Shown piece after piece: positions 24,130 through 35,660 of a stretch of DNA of 64,000 nucleotides. This DNA comes from Primula veris. Lineage: Eukaryota > Streptophyta > Magnoliopsida > Ericales > Primulaceae. The position numbers were made by a program, and so were the translations under genes. Position 1 is the stretch's first letter; each line of letters opens with the position of its first letter. Location of the stretch: positions 16,246,501 to 16,310,500 of the forward strand of contig OY821750.1 in the NCBI GenBank assembly GCA_963682055.1, written 5' to 3'. A model generated the notes under the pieces. The model saw nothing but the letters and a program-made list of their open reading frames with translations, was not told the DNA's origin and made no database searches.

Positions 24130-26863
24130 GTAATGTTCTTCCATATGTAGGGAATATTCCTCATTTTTTTTCTTGGATTTATGACCAATAGTAGACGGGT
24201 TTAACCGACTTTTTTGGTTGTCGACATTTTATTTATATTTGTATGGTTTAGGGTTTAGGGTTTTGGTTTTAGGGTTTAGGGTTTTAGGTTGAGGGTTTAG
24301 GTAATATTCTTGAATATGTAGGGAATATTCCTCATTTTTTTCTTTGATTTACGGCCAATAGTAGACGGGTTTAACCGACTTTTTTGGTTTTTGACATTTT
24401 ATTTATATTTGTATGGTTTAGGGTTTAGGGTTTTGGTTTTAGGGCTTAGGGTTTTACGTTTAGTGTTTAGGTAATGTTCCTCCATATGTAGGGAATATTC
24501 CTCATTTTTTTTCTTGGATTTATGGCCAATAGTAGACGGGTTTAACCGACTTTTTTGGTTGTCGACATTTTATTTATATTTGTATGGTTTAGGGTTTAGG
24601 GTTTTGGTTTTAGGGTTTAGGGTTTTAGGTTTAGGGTTTAGGTAATGTTCTTGAATATGTAGGGAATATTCCTCATTTTTTTCTTGGATTTATGGCCAAT
24701 AGTAGACGGGTTTAACCGACTTTTTTGTTTTCGACATTTTATTTATATTTTTATGGTTTAGGGTTTAGGGTTTTGGTTTTAGGGCTTAGGGTTTTAGGTT
24801 TAGGGTTTAGGTAAATGTTCTTCCATATGTAGGGAATATTCCTCATTTTTTTTCTTGGATTTATGGCCAATAGTAGACGGGTTTAACCGACTTTTTTGGT
24901 TGTCGACATTTTATTTATATTTGTATGGTTTAGGGTTTAGGGTTTTGGTTTTAGGGTTTAGGGTTTTAGGTTGAGGGTTTAGGTAATGTTCTTGAATATG
25001 TAGGGAATATTCCTCATTTTTTTCTTTGATTTATGGCCAATAGTAGACGGGTTTAACCGACGTTTTTGGTTTTTGACATTTTATTTATATTTGTATGGTT
25101 TAGGGTTTAGGGTTTTGGTTTTAGGGCTTAGGGTTTTAGGTTTAGGGTTTAGGTAATGTTCTTCCATATGTAGGGAATATTCCTCATTTTTTTTCTTGGA
25201 TTTATGACCAATAGTAGATGGGTTTAACCGACTTTTTTGGTTGTCGACATTTTATTTATATTTGTATGGTTTAGGGTTTAGGGTTTTGGTTTTAGGGTTT
25301 AGGGTTTTAGGTTGAGGGTTTAGGTAATATTCTTGAATATGTAGGGAATATTCCTCATTTTTTTCTTTGATTTACGGCCAATAGTAGACGGGTTTAACCG
25401 ACTTTTTTGGTTTTTGACATTTTATTTATATTTGTATGGTTTAGGGTTTAGGGTTTTGGTTTTAGGGCTTAGGGTTTTACGTTTAGTGTTTAGGTAATGT
25501 TCCTCCATATGTAGGGAATATTCCTCATTTTTTTTCTTGGATTTATGGCCAATAGTAGACGGGTTTAACCGACTTTTTTGGTTGTCGACATTTTATTTAT
25601 ATTTGTATGGTTTAGGGTTTAGGGTTTTGGTTTTAGGGTTTAGGGTTTTAGGTTTAGGGTTTAGGTAATGTTCTTGAATATGTAGGGAATATTCCTCATT
25701 TTTTTCTTGGATTTATGGCCAATAGTAGACGGGTTTAACCGACTTTTTTGTTTTCGATATTTTATTTATATTTTTATGGTTTAGGGTTTAGGGTTTTGGT
25801 TTTAGGGCTTAGGGTTTTAGGTTTAGGGTTTAGGTAAATGTTCTTCCATATGTAGGGAATATTCCTCATTTTTTTTCTTGGATTTATGGCCAATAGTAGA
25901 CGGGTTTAACCGACTTTTTTGGTTGTCGACATTTTATTTATATTTGTATGGTTTATGGTTTAGGGTTTTGGTTTTAGGGTTTAGGGTTTCAGGTTGAGGG
26001 TTTAGGTAATGTTCTTGAATATGTAGGGAATATTCCTCATTTTTTTCTTTGATTTATGGCCAATAGTAGACGGGTTTAACCGACGTTTTTGGTTTTTGAC
26101 ATTTTATTTATATTTGTATGGTTTAGGGTTTAGGGTTTTGGTTTTAGGGCTTAGGGTTTTACGTTTAGTGTTTAGGTAATGTTCCTCCATATGTAGGGAA
26201 TATTCCTCATTTTTTTTCTTGGATTTATGGCCAATAGTAGACGGGTTTAACCGACTTTTTTGGTTGTCGACATTTTATTTATATTTGTATGGTTTAGGGT
26301 TTAGGGTTTTGGTTTTAGGGTTTAGGGTTTTAGGTTTAGGGTTTAGGTAATGTTCTTGAATATGTAGGGAATATTCCTCATTTTTTTCTTCGATTTATGG
26401 CCAATAGTAGACGGGTTTAACCGACTTTTTTGGTTTTCGACATTTTATTTATATTTGTATGGTTTAGGGTTTAGGGTTTAGGGTTTTGGTTTTAGGGCTT
26501 AGGGTTTTAGGTTTAGGGTTTAGGTAATGTTCTTCCATATGTAGGGAATATTCCTTTTTTTTTTCTTGGATTTATGGCCAATAGTAGACGGGTTTAACCG
26601 ACTTTTTTGGTTGTCGACATTTTATTTATATTTGTATGGTTTAGGGTTTAGGGTTTTGGTTTTAGGGTTTAGGGTTTCAGGTTTAGGGTTTAGGTAATGG
26701 TCTTGAATATGTAGGGAATATTCCTCATTTTTTTCTTTGATTTATGGCCAATACTAGACGGGTTTAACCGACTTTTTTGGTTTTTGACATTTTATTTATA
26801 TTTGTATGGTTTAGGGTTTAGGGTTTTGGTTTTAGGGCTTAGGGTTTTAGGTTTAGGGTTTAG
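24130..26863 (+). repeat. 2,734 bp 16-monomer higher-order repeat, copy 2
   Basis: The second copy directly abuts the first and ends where the next monomer (26864) is a plain A rather than A5. The tandem arrangement with identical monomer order is the classic product of unequal exchange. Within each copy the block A3-B4-A2-B3 occurs twice, 1,017-1,024 bp apart, showing an older internal duplication. Confidence 0.85.
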
Positions 26864-28227
26864 GTAATGTTCTTCCATATGTAGGGAATATTCCTCATTT
26901 TTTTTCTTGGATTTATGGCCAATAGTAGACGGGTTTAACCGACTTTTTTGGTTGTCGACATTTTATTTATATTTGTATGGTTTAGGGTTTAGGGTTTTGG
27001 TTTTAGGGTTTAGGGTTTTAGGTTGAGGGTTTAGGTAATGTTCTTGAATATGTAGGGAATATTCCTCATTTTTTTCTTTGATTTATGGCCAATAGTAGAC
27101 GGGTTTAACCGACGTTTTTGGTTTTTGACATTTTATTTATATTTGTATGGTTTAGGGTTTAGGGTTTTGGTTTTAGGGCTTAGGGTTTTAGGTTTAGGGT
27201 TTAGGTAATGTTCTTCCATATGTAGGGAATATTCCTCATTTTTTTTCTTGGATTTATGACCAATAGGAGACGGGTTTAACCGACTTTTTTGGTTGTCGAC
27301 ATTTTATTTATATTTGTATGGTTTAGGGTATAGGGTTTTGGTTTTAGGGTTTAGGGTTTTAGGTTTAGGGTTTAGGTAATGTTCTTGAATATGTAGGGAA
27401 TATTCCTCATTTTTTTCTTGGATTTATGGCCAATAGTAGACGGGTTTAACCGACTTTTTTGTTTTCGACATTTTATTTATATTTTTATGGTTTAGGGTTT
27501 AGGGTTTTGGTTTTAGGGCTTAGGGTTTTAGGTTTAGGGTTTAGGTAAATGTTCTTCCATATGTAGGGAATATTCCTCATTTTTTTTCTTGGATTTATGG
27601 CCAATAGTAGACGGGTTTAACCGACTTTTTTGGTTGTCGACATTTTATTTATATTTGTATGGTTTAGGGTTTAGGGTTTTGGTTTTAGGGTTTAGGGTTT
27701 CAGGTTTAGGGTTTAGGTAATGGTCTTGAATATGTAGGGAATATTCCTCATTTTTTTCTTTGATTTATGGCCAATACTAGACGGGTTTAACCGACTTTTT
27801 TGGTTTTTGACATTTTATTTATATTTGTATGGTTTAGGGTTTAGGGTTTTGGTTTTAGGGCTTAGGGTTTTAGGTTTAGGGTTTAGGTAATGTTCTTCCA
27901 TATGTAGGGAATATTCCTCATTTTTTTTCTTGGATTTATGGCCAATAGTAGACGGGTTTAACCGACTTTTTTGGTTGTCGACATTTTATTTATATTTGTA
28001 TGGTTTAGGGTTTAGGGTTTTGGTTTTAGGGTTTAGGGTTTTAGGTTGAGGGTTTAGGTAATATTCTTGAATATGTAGGGAATATTCCTCATTTTTTTCT
28101 TTGATTTATGGCCAATAGTAGACGGGTTTAACCGACGTTTTTGGTTTTTGACATTTTATTTATATTTGTATGGTTTAGGGTTTAGGGTTTTGGTTTTAGG
28201 GCTTAGGGTTTTACGTTTAGTGTTTAG
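26864..28227 (+). repeat. Eight-monomer block (1,364 bp), outlying relative of the 14-mer
   Basis: The order is A, B3, A5 with AATAGGAGAC (27259), B4, A2, B2, A, B5-like. This equals the first eight monomers of the 2,387 bp repeat at 39.18-48.5 kb, and a similar run starts at 36786. The AGGAGAC marker is found only in these blocks. The last B here has GTAATATT but ATGGCC rather than ACGGCC, so it is a partial B5. The block probably shares an ancestor with the 14-mer. Confidence 0.75.
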
Positions 28228-31200
28228 GTAATGTTCCTCCATATGTAGGGAATATTCCTCATTTTTTTTCTTGGATTTATGGCCAATAGTAGACGGGTTT
28301 AACCGACTTTTTTGGTTGTTGACATTTTATTTATATTTGTATGGTTTAGGATTTAGGGTTTTGGTTTTAGGGTTTAGGGTTTTAGGTTGAGGGTTTAGGT
28401 AATGTTCTTGAATATGTAGGGAATATTCCTCATTTTTTTCTTCGATTTATGGCCAATAGTAGACGGGTTTAACCGACTTTTTTGGTTTTCGACATTTTAT
28501 TTATATTTGTATGTTTTAGGGTTTAGGGTTTAGGGTTTTGGTTTTAGGTCTTAGGGTTTTAGGTTTAGGGTTTTAGGTTTAGGGTTTAGGTAATGTTCTT
28601 CCATATGTAGGGAATATTCCTTTTTTTTTTTCTTGGATTTATGGCCAATAGTAGACGGGTTTAACCGACTTTTTTGGTTGTCGACATTTTATTTATATTT
28701 GTATGGTTTAGGGTTTAGGGTTTTGGTTTTAGGGTTTAGGGTTTCAGGTTTAGGGTTTAGGTAATGGTCTTGAATATGTAGGGAATATTCCTCATTTTTT
28801 TCTTGGATTTATGGCCAATAGTAGACGGGTTTAACCGACTTTTTTGTTTTCGACATTTTATTTATATTTTTATGGTTTAGGGTTTAGGGTTTTGGTTTTA
28901 GGGCTTAGGGTTTTAGGTTTAGGGTTTAGGTAAATGTTCTTCCATATGTAGGGAATATTCCTCATTTTTTTTCTTGGATTTATGGCCAATAGTAGACGGG
29001 TTTAACCGACTTTTTTGGTTGTCGACATTTTATTTATATTTGTATGGTTTATGGTTTAGGGTTTTGGTTTTAGGGTTTAGGGTTTCAGGTTGAGGGTTTA
29101 GGTAATGTTCTTGAATATGTAGGGAATATTCCTCATTTTTTTCTTTGATTTATGGCCAATAGTAGACGGGTTTAACCGACGTTTTTGGTTTTTGACATTT
29201 TATTTATATTTGTATGGTTTAGGGTTTAGGGTTTTGGTTTTAGGGCTTAGGGTTTTACGTTTAGTGTTTAGGTAATGTTCCTCCATATGTAGGGAATATT
29301 CCTCATTTTTTTTCTTGGATTTATGGCCAATAGTAGACGGGTTTAACCGACTTTTTTGGTTGTCGACATTTTATTTATATTTGTATGGTTTAGGGTTTAG
29401 GGTTTTGGTTTTAGGGTTTAGGGTTTTAGGTTTAGGGTTTAGGTAATGTTCTTGAATATGTAGGGAATATTCCTCATTTTTTTCTTCGATTTATGGCCAA
29501 TAGTAGACGGGTTTAACCGACTTTTTTGGTTTTCGACATTTTATTTATATTTGTATGGTTTAGGGTTTAGGGTTTAGGGTTTTGGTTTTAGGGCTTAGGG
29601 TTTTAGGTTTAGGGTTTAGGTAATGTTCTTCCATATGTAGGGAATATTCCTTTTTTTTTTCTTGGATTTATGGCCAATAGTAGACGGGTTTAACCGACTT
29701 TTTTGGTTGTCGACATTTTATTTATATTTGTATGGTTTAGGGTTTAGGGTTTTGGTTTTAGGGTTTAGGGTTTCAGGTTTAGGGTTTAGGTAATGGTCTT
29801 GAATATGTAGGGAATATTCCTCATTTTTTTCTTTGATTTATGGCCAATACTAGACGGGTTTAACCGACTTTTTTGGTTTTTGACATTTTATTTATATTTG
29901 TATGGTTTAGGGTTTAGGGTTTTGGTTTTAGGGCTTAGGGTTTTAGGTTTAGGGTTTAGGTAATGTTCTTCCATATGTAGGGAATATTCCTCATTTTTTT
30001 TCTTGGATTTATGACCAATAGTAGACGGGTTTAACCGACTTTTTTGGTTGTCGACATTTTATTTATATTTGTATGGTTTAGGGTATAGGGTTTTGGTTTT
30101 AGGGTTTATGGTTTTAGGTTTAGGGTTTAGGTAATGTTCTTGAATATGTAGGGAATATTCCTCATTTTTTTCTTGGATTTATGGCCAATAGTAGACGGGT
30201 TTAACCGACTTTTTTGTTTTCGACATTTTATTTATATTTTTATGGTTTAGGGTTTAGGGTTTTGGTTTTAGGGCTTAGGGTTTTAGGTTTAGGGTTTAGG
30301 TAAATGTTCTTCCATATGTAGGGAATATTCCTCATTTTTTTTCTTGGATTTATGGCCAATAGTAGACGGGTTTAACCGACTTTTTTGGTTGTCGACATTT
30401 TATTTATATTTGTATGGTTTAGGGTTTAGGGTTTTGGTTTTAGGGTTTAGGGTTTCAGGTTTAGGGTTTAGGTAATGGTCTTGAATATGTAGGGAATATT
30501 CCTCATTTTTTTCTTTGATTTATGGCCAATACTAGACGGGTTTAACCGACTTTTTTGGTTTTTGACATTTTATTTATATTTGTATGGTTTAGGGTTTAGG
30601 GTTTTGGTTTTAGGGCTTAGGGTTTTAGGTTTAGGGTTTAGGTAATGTTCTTCCATATGTAGGGAATATTCCTCATTTTTTTTCTTGGATTTATGGCCAA
30701 TAGTAGACGGGTTTAACCGACTTTTTTGGTTGTCGACATTTTATTTATATTTGTATGGTTTAGGGTTTAGGGTTTTGGTTTTAGGGTTTAGGGTTTTAGG
30801 TTGAGGGTTTAGGTAATATTCTTGAATATGTAGGGAATATTCCTCATTTTTTTCTTTGATTTACGGCCAATAGTAGACGGGTTTAACCGACGTTTTTGGT
30901 TTTTGACATTTTATTTATATTTGTATGGTTTAGGGTTTAGGGTTTTGGTTTTAGGGCTTAGGGTTTTAGGTTTAGGGTTTAGGTAATGTTCTTCCATATG
31001 TAGGGAATATTCCTCATTTTTTTTGTTGGATTTATGGCCAATAGTAGACGGGTTTAACCGACTTTTTTGGTTGTCGACATTTTATTTATATTTGTATGGT
31101 TTAGGGTTTAGGGTTTTGGTTTTAGGGTTTAGGGTTTCAGGTTTAGGGTTTAGGTAATGGTCTTGAATATGTAGGGAATATTCCTCATTTTTTTCTTTGA

Positions 31201-31664
31201 TTTATGGCCAATACTAGACGGGTTTAACCGACTTTTTTGGTTTTTGACATTTTATTTATATTTGTATGGTTTAGGGTTTAGGGTTTTGGTTTTAGGGCTT
31301 AGGGTTTTAGGTTTAGGGTTTAGGTAATGTTCTTCCATATGTAGGGAATATTCCTCATTTTTTTTCTTGGATTTATGGCCAATAGTAGACGGGTTTAACC
31401 GACTTTTTTGGTTGTCAACATTTTATTTATATTTGTATGGTTTAGGGTTTAGGGTTTTGGTTTTAGGGTTTAGGGTTTTAGGTTGAGGGTTTAGGTAATG
31501 TTCTTGAATATGTAGGGAATATTCCTCATTTTTTTCTTTGATTTATGGCCAATAGTAGACGGGTTTAACCGACGTTTTTGGTTTTTGACATTTTATTTAT
31601 ATTTGTATGGTTTAGGGTTTAGGGTTTTGGTTTTAGGGCTTAGGGTTTTAGGTTTAGGGTTTAG
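28228..31664 (+). repeat. Large duplicated block, copy 2 (partner at 17973-21395)
   Basis: 3,437 bp, the same twenty monomers as copy 1 plus 14 bp. The extra bases are one TTTAGGGTTTTAGG unit inserted in a spacer near 28565. A private C to T change turns GTCGAC into GTTGAC at about 28319. Copy 2 lies about 6.8 kb downstream of copy 1's end, with the 2,734 bp tandem pair and an eight-monomer block between them. The event was therefore either a larger duplication later overwritten, or a non-adjacent copy event. Confidence 0.85.
28549..28592 (+). repeat. Spacer with 14 bp telomere-like expansion
   Basis: The spacer reads GGTCTTAGGG, TTTTAGG, TTTAGGG, TTTTAGG, TTTAGGG, TTTAGG, one TTTTAGG-TTTAGGG pair longer than the matching spacer at 18.30 kb. 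This is a direct example of growth of the telomere-like part by two units without change in the body. Confidence 0.85.
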
Positions 31665-33881
31665 GTAATGTTCTTCCATATGTAGGGAATATTCCTTTTT
31701 TTTTTTCTTGGATTTATGGCCAATAGTAGACGGGTTTAACCGACTTTTTTGGTTGTCGACATTTTATTTATATTTGTATGGTTTAGGGTTTAGGGTTTTG
31801 GTTTTAGGGTTTAGGGTTTCAGGTTTAGGGTTTAGGTAATGGTCTTGAATATGTAGGGAATATTCCTCATTTTTTTCTTTGATTTATGGCCAATACTAGA
31901 CGGGTTTAACCGACTTTTTTGGTTTTTGACATTTTATTTATATTTGTATGGTTTAGGGTTTAGGGTTTTGGTTTTAGGGCTTAGGGTTTTAGGTTTAGGG
32001 TTTAGGTAATGTTCTTCCATATGTAGGGAATATTCCTCATTTTTTTTCTTGGATTTATGGCCAATAGTAGACGGGTTTAACCGACTTTTTTGGTTGTCGA
32101 CATTTTATTTATATTTGTATGGTTTAGGGTTTAGGGTTTTGGTTTTAGGGCTTAGGGTTTTACGTTTAGTGTTTAGGTAATGTTCCTCCATATGTAGGGA
32201 ATATTCCTCATTTTTTTTCTTGGATTTATGGCCAATAGTAGACGGGTTTAACCGACTTTTTTGGTTGTCGACATTTTATTTATATTTGTATGGTTTAGGG
32301 TTTAGGGTTTTGGTTTTAGGGTTTAGGGTTTTAGGTTTAGGGTTTAGGTAATGTTCTTGAATATGTAGGGAATATTCCTCATTTTTTTCTTGGATTTATG
32401 GCCAATAGTAGACGGGTTTAACCGACTTTTTTGTTTTCGACATTTTATTTATATTTTTATGGTTTAGGGTTTAGGGTTTTGGTTTTAGGGCTTAGGGTTT
32501 TAGGTTTAGGGTTTAGGTAAATGTTCTTCCATATGTAGGGAATATTCCTCATTTTTTTTCTTGGATTTATGGCCAATAGTAGACGGGTTTAACCGACTTT
32601 TTTGGTTGTCGACATTTTATTTATATTTGTATGGTTTAGGGTTTAGGGTTTTGGTTTTAGGGTTTAGGGTTTTAGGTTGAGGGTTTAGGTAATGTTCTTG
32701 AATATGTAGGGAATATTCCTCATTTTTTTCTTTGATTTATGGCCAATAGTAGACGGGTTTAACCGACGTTTTTGGTTTTTGACATTTTATTTATATTTGT
32801 ATGGTTTAGGGTTTAGGGTTTTGGTTTTAGGGCTTAGGGTTTTAGGTTTAGGGTTTAGGTAATGTTCTTCCATATGTAGGGAATATTCCTCATTTTTTTT
32901 CTTGGATTTATGACCAATAGTAGATGGGTTTAACCGACTTTTTTGGTTGTCGACATTTTATTTATATTTGTATGGTTTAGGGTTTAGGGTTTTGGTTTTA
33001 GGGTTTAGGGTTTTAGGTTGAGGGTTTAGGTAATATTCTTGAATATGTAGGGAATATTCCTCATTTTTTTCTTTGATTTACGGCCAATAGTAGACGGGTT
33101 TAACCGACTTTTTTGGTTTTTGACATTTTATTTATATTTGTATGGTTTAGGGTTTAGGGTTTTGGTTTTAGGGCTTAGGGTTTTACGTTTAGTGTTTAGG
33201 TAATGTTCCTCCATATGTAGGGAATATTCCTCATTTTTTTTCTTGGATTTATGGCCAATAGTAGGCGGGTTTAACCGACTTTTTTGGTTGTCGACATTTT
33301 ATTTATATTTGTATGGTTTAGGGTTTAGGGTTTTGGTTTTAGGGTTTAGGGTTTTAGGTTTAGGGTTTAGGTAATGTTCTTGAATATGTAGGGAATATTC
33401 CTCATTTTTTTCTTGGATTTATGGCCAATAGTAGACGGGTTTAACCGACTTTTTTGTTTTCGACATTTTATTTATATTTTTATGGTTTAGGGTTTAGGGT
33501 TTTGGTTTTAGGGCTTAGGGTTTTAGGTTTAGGGTTTAGGTAAATGTTCTTCCATATGTAGGGAATATTCCTCATTTTTTTTCTTGGATTTATGGCCAAT
33601 AGTAGACGGGTTTAACCGACTTTTTTGGTTGTCGACATTTTATTTATATTTGTATGGTTTAGGGTTTAGGGTTTTGGTTTTAGGGTTTAGGGTTTTAGGT
33701 TGAGGGTTTAGGTAATGTTCTTGAATATGTAGGGAATATTCCTCATTTTTTTCTTTGATTTATGGCCAATAGTAGACGGGTTTAACCGACGTTTTTGGTT
33801 TTTGACATTTTATTTATATTTGTATGGTTTAGGGTTTAGGGTTTTGGTTTTAGGGCTTAGGGTTTTAGGTTTAGGGTTTAG
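31665..33881 (+). repeat. 2.2 kb 13-monomer repeat, copy 1
   Basis: The unit begins with A4 (11 T tract) and has an odd number of monomers. Order: A4, B2, A, then A3 directly (no B), B4, A2, B3, A5 (AGATGGG at 32921), B5, A3, B4, A2, B3. Length is 2,217 bp here; the following copy has a 10 T tract and an offset of 2,216 bp. A private change, AGGCGGG near 33264, is confined to this copy. An odd-numbered unit is unusual in an array otherwise built from dimers. Confidence 0.85.
32006..32176 (+). repeat. A monomer followed by another A (alternation break 1)
   Basis: The body is class A (CCATATG, GTTGTCGAC), but its spacer carries GGGCTTAGGG and the TTTTACGTTTAGTG leader that normally follow a B body, and the next monomer at 32177 is A3. 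One B body is missing. The exchange point is therefore in the spacer, between the first TTTAGGG units and GGGCTTAGGG, where A and B spacers are identical. Confidence 0.88.
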
Positions 33882-35660
33882 GTAATGTTCTTCCATATGT
33901 AGGGAATATTCCTTTTTTTTTTCTTGGATTTATGGCCAATAGTAGACGGGTTTAACCGACTTTTTTGGTTGTCGACATTTTATTTATATTTGTATGGTTT
34001 AGGGTTTAGGGTTTTGGTTTTAGGGTTTAGGGTTTCAGGTTTAGGGTTTAGGTAATGGTCTTGAATATGTAGGGAATATTCCTCATTTTTTTCTTTGATT
34101 TATGGCCAATACTAGACGGGTTTAACCGACTTTTTTGGTTTTTGACATTTTATTTATATTTGTATGGTTTAGGGTTTAGGGTTTTGGTTTTAGGGCTTAG
34201 GGTTTTAGGTTTAGGGTTTAGGTAATGTTCTTCCATATGTAGGGAATATTCCTCATTTTTTTTCTTGGATTTATGGCCAATAGTAGACGGGTTTAACCGA
34301 CTTTTTTGGTTGTCGACATTTTATTTATATTTGTATGGTTTAGGGTTTAGGGTTTTGGTTTTAGGGCTTAGGGTTTTACGTTTAGTGTTTAGGTAATGTT
34401 CCTCCATATGTAGGGAATATTCCTCATTTTTTTTCTTGGATTTATGGCCAATAGTAGACGGGTTTAACCGACTTTTTTGGTTGTCGACATTTTATTTATA
34501 TTTGTATGGTTTAGGGTTTAGGGTTTTGGTTTTAGGGTTTAGGGTTTTAGGTTTAGGGTTTAGGTAATGTTCTTGAATATGTAGGGAATATTCCTCATTT
34601 TTTTCTTGGATTTATGGCCAATAGTAGACGGGTTTAACCGACTTTTTTGTTTTCGACATTTTATTTATATTTTTATGGTTTAGGGTTTAGGGTTTTGGTT
34701 TTAGGGCTTAGGGTTTTAGGTTTAGGGTTTAGGTAAATGTTCTTCCATATGTAGGGAATATTCCTCATTTTTTTTCTTGGATTTATGGCCAATAGTAGAC
34801 GGGTTTAACCGACTTTTTTGGTTGTCGACATTTTATTTATATTTGTATGGTTTAGGGTTTAGGGTTTTGGTTTTAGGGTTTAGGGTTTTAGGTTGAGGGT
34901 TTAGGTAATGTTCTTGAATATGTAGGGAATATTCCTCATTTTTTTCTTTGATTTATGGCCAATAGTAGACGGGTTTAACCGACGTTTTTGGTTTTTGACA
35001 TTTTATTTATATTTGTATGGTTTAGGGTTTAGGGTTTTGGTTTTAGGGCTTAGGGTTTTAGGTTTAGGGTTTAGGTAATGTTCTTCCATATGTAGGGAAT
35101 ATTCCTCATTTTTTTTCTTGGATTTATGACCAATAGTAGATGGGTTTAACCGACTTTTTTGGTTGTCGACATTTTATTTATATTTGTATGGTTTAGGGTT
35201 TAGGGTTTTGGTTTTAGGGTTTAGGGTTTTAGGTTGAGGGTTTAGGTAATATTCTTGAATATGTAGGGAATATTCCTCATTTTTTTCTTTGATTTACGGC
35301 CAATAGTAGACGGGTTTAACCGACTTTTTTGGTTTTTGACATTTTATTTATATTTGTATGGTTTAGGGTTTAGGGTTTTGGTTTTAGGGCTTAGGGTTTT
35401 ACGTTTAGTGTTTAGGTAATGTTCCTCCATATGTAGGGAATATTCCTCATTTTTTTTCTTGGATTTATGGCCAATAGTAGACGGGTTTAACCGACTTTTT
35501 TGGTTGTCGACATTTTATTTATATTTGTATGGTTTAGGGTTTAGGGTTTTGGTTTTAGGGTTTAGGGTTTTAGGTTTAGGGTTTAGGTAATGTTCTTGAA
35601 TATGTAGGGAATATTCCTCATTTTTTTCTTGGATTTATGGCCAATAGTAGACGGGTTTAA
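33882..35660 (+). repeat. 2.2 kb 13-monomer repeat, copy 2 (partial)
   Basis: Follows copy 1 directly, with the same order from A4 to the A3-B4 pair: A-A junction at 34222-34392, AGATGGG at 35137. It diverges at about 35.67 kb, where B4 has CGATATT (35677) instead of CGACATT, and the later B3 has a TTTCAGG leader instead of TTTTAGG. It then joins a segment resembling 23.0-24.1 kb. Confidence 0.8.
34222..34392 (+). repeat. A monomer followed by another A (alternation break 2)
   Basis: Same structure as the break at 32006, exactly 2,216 bp downstream, so it is a duplicate of that event rather than an independent one. Confidence 0.88.
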
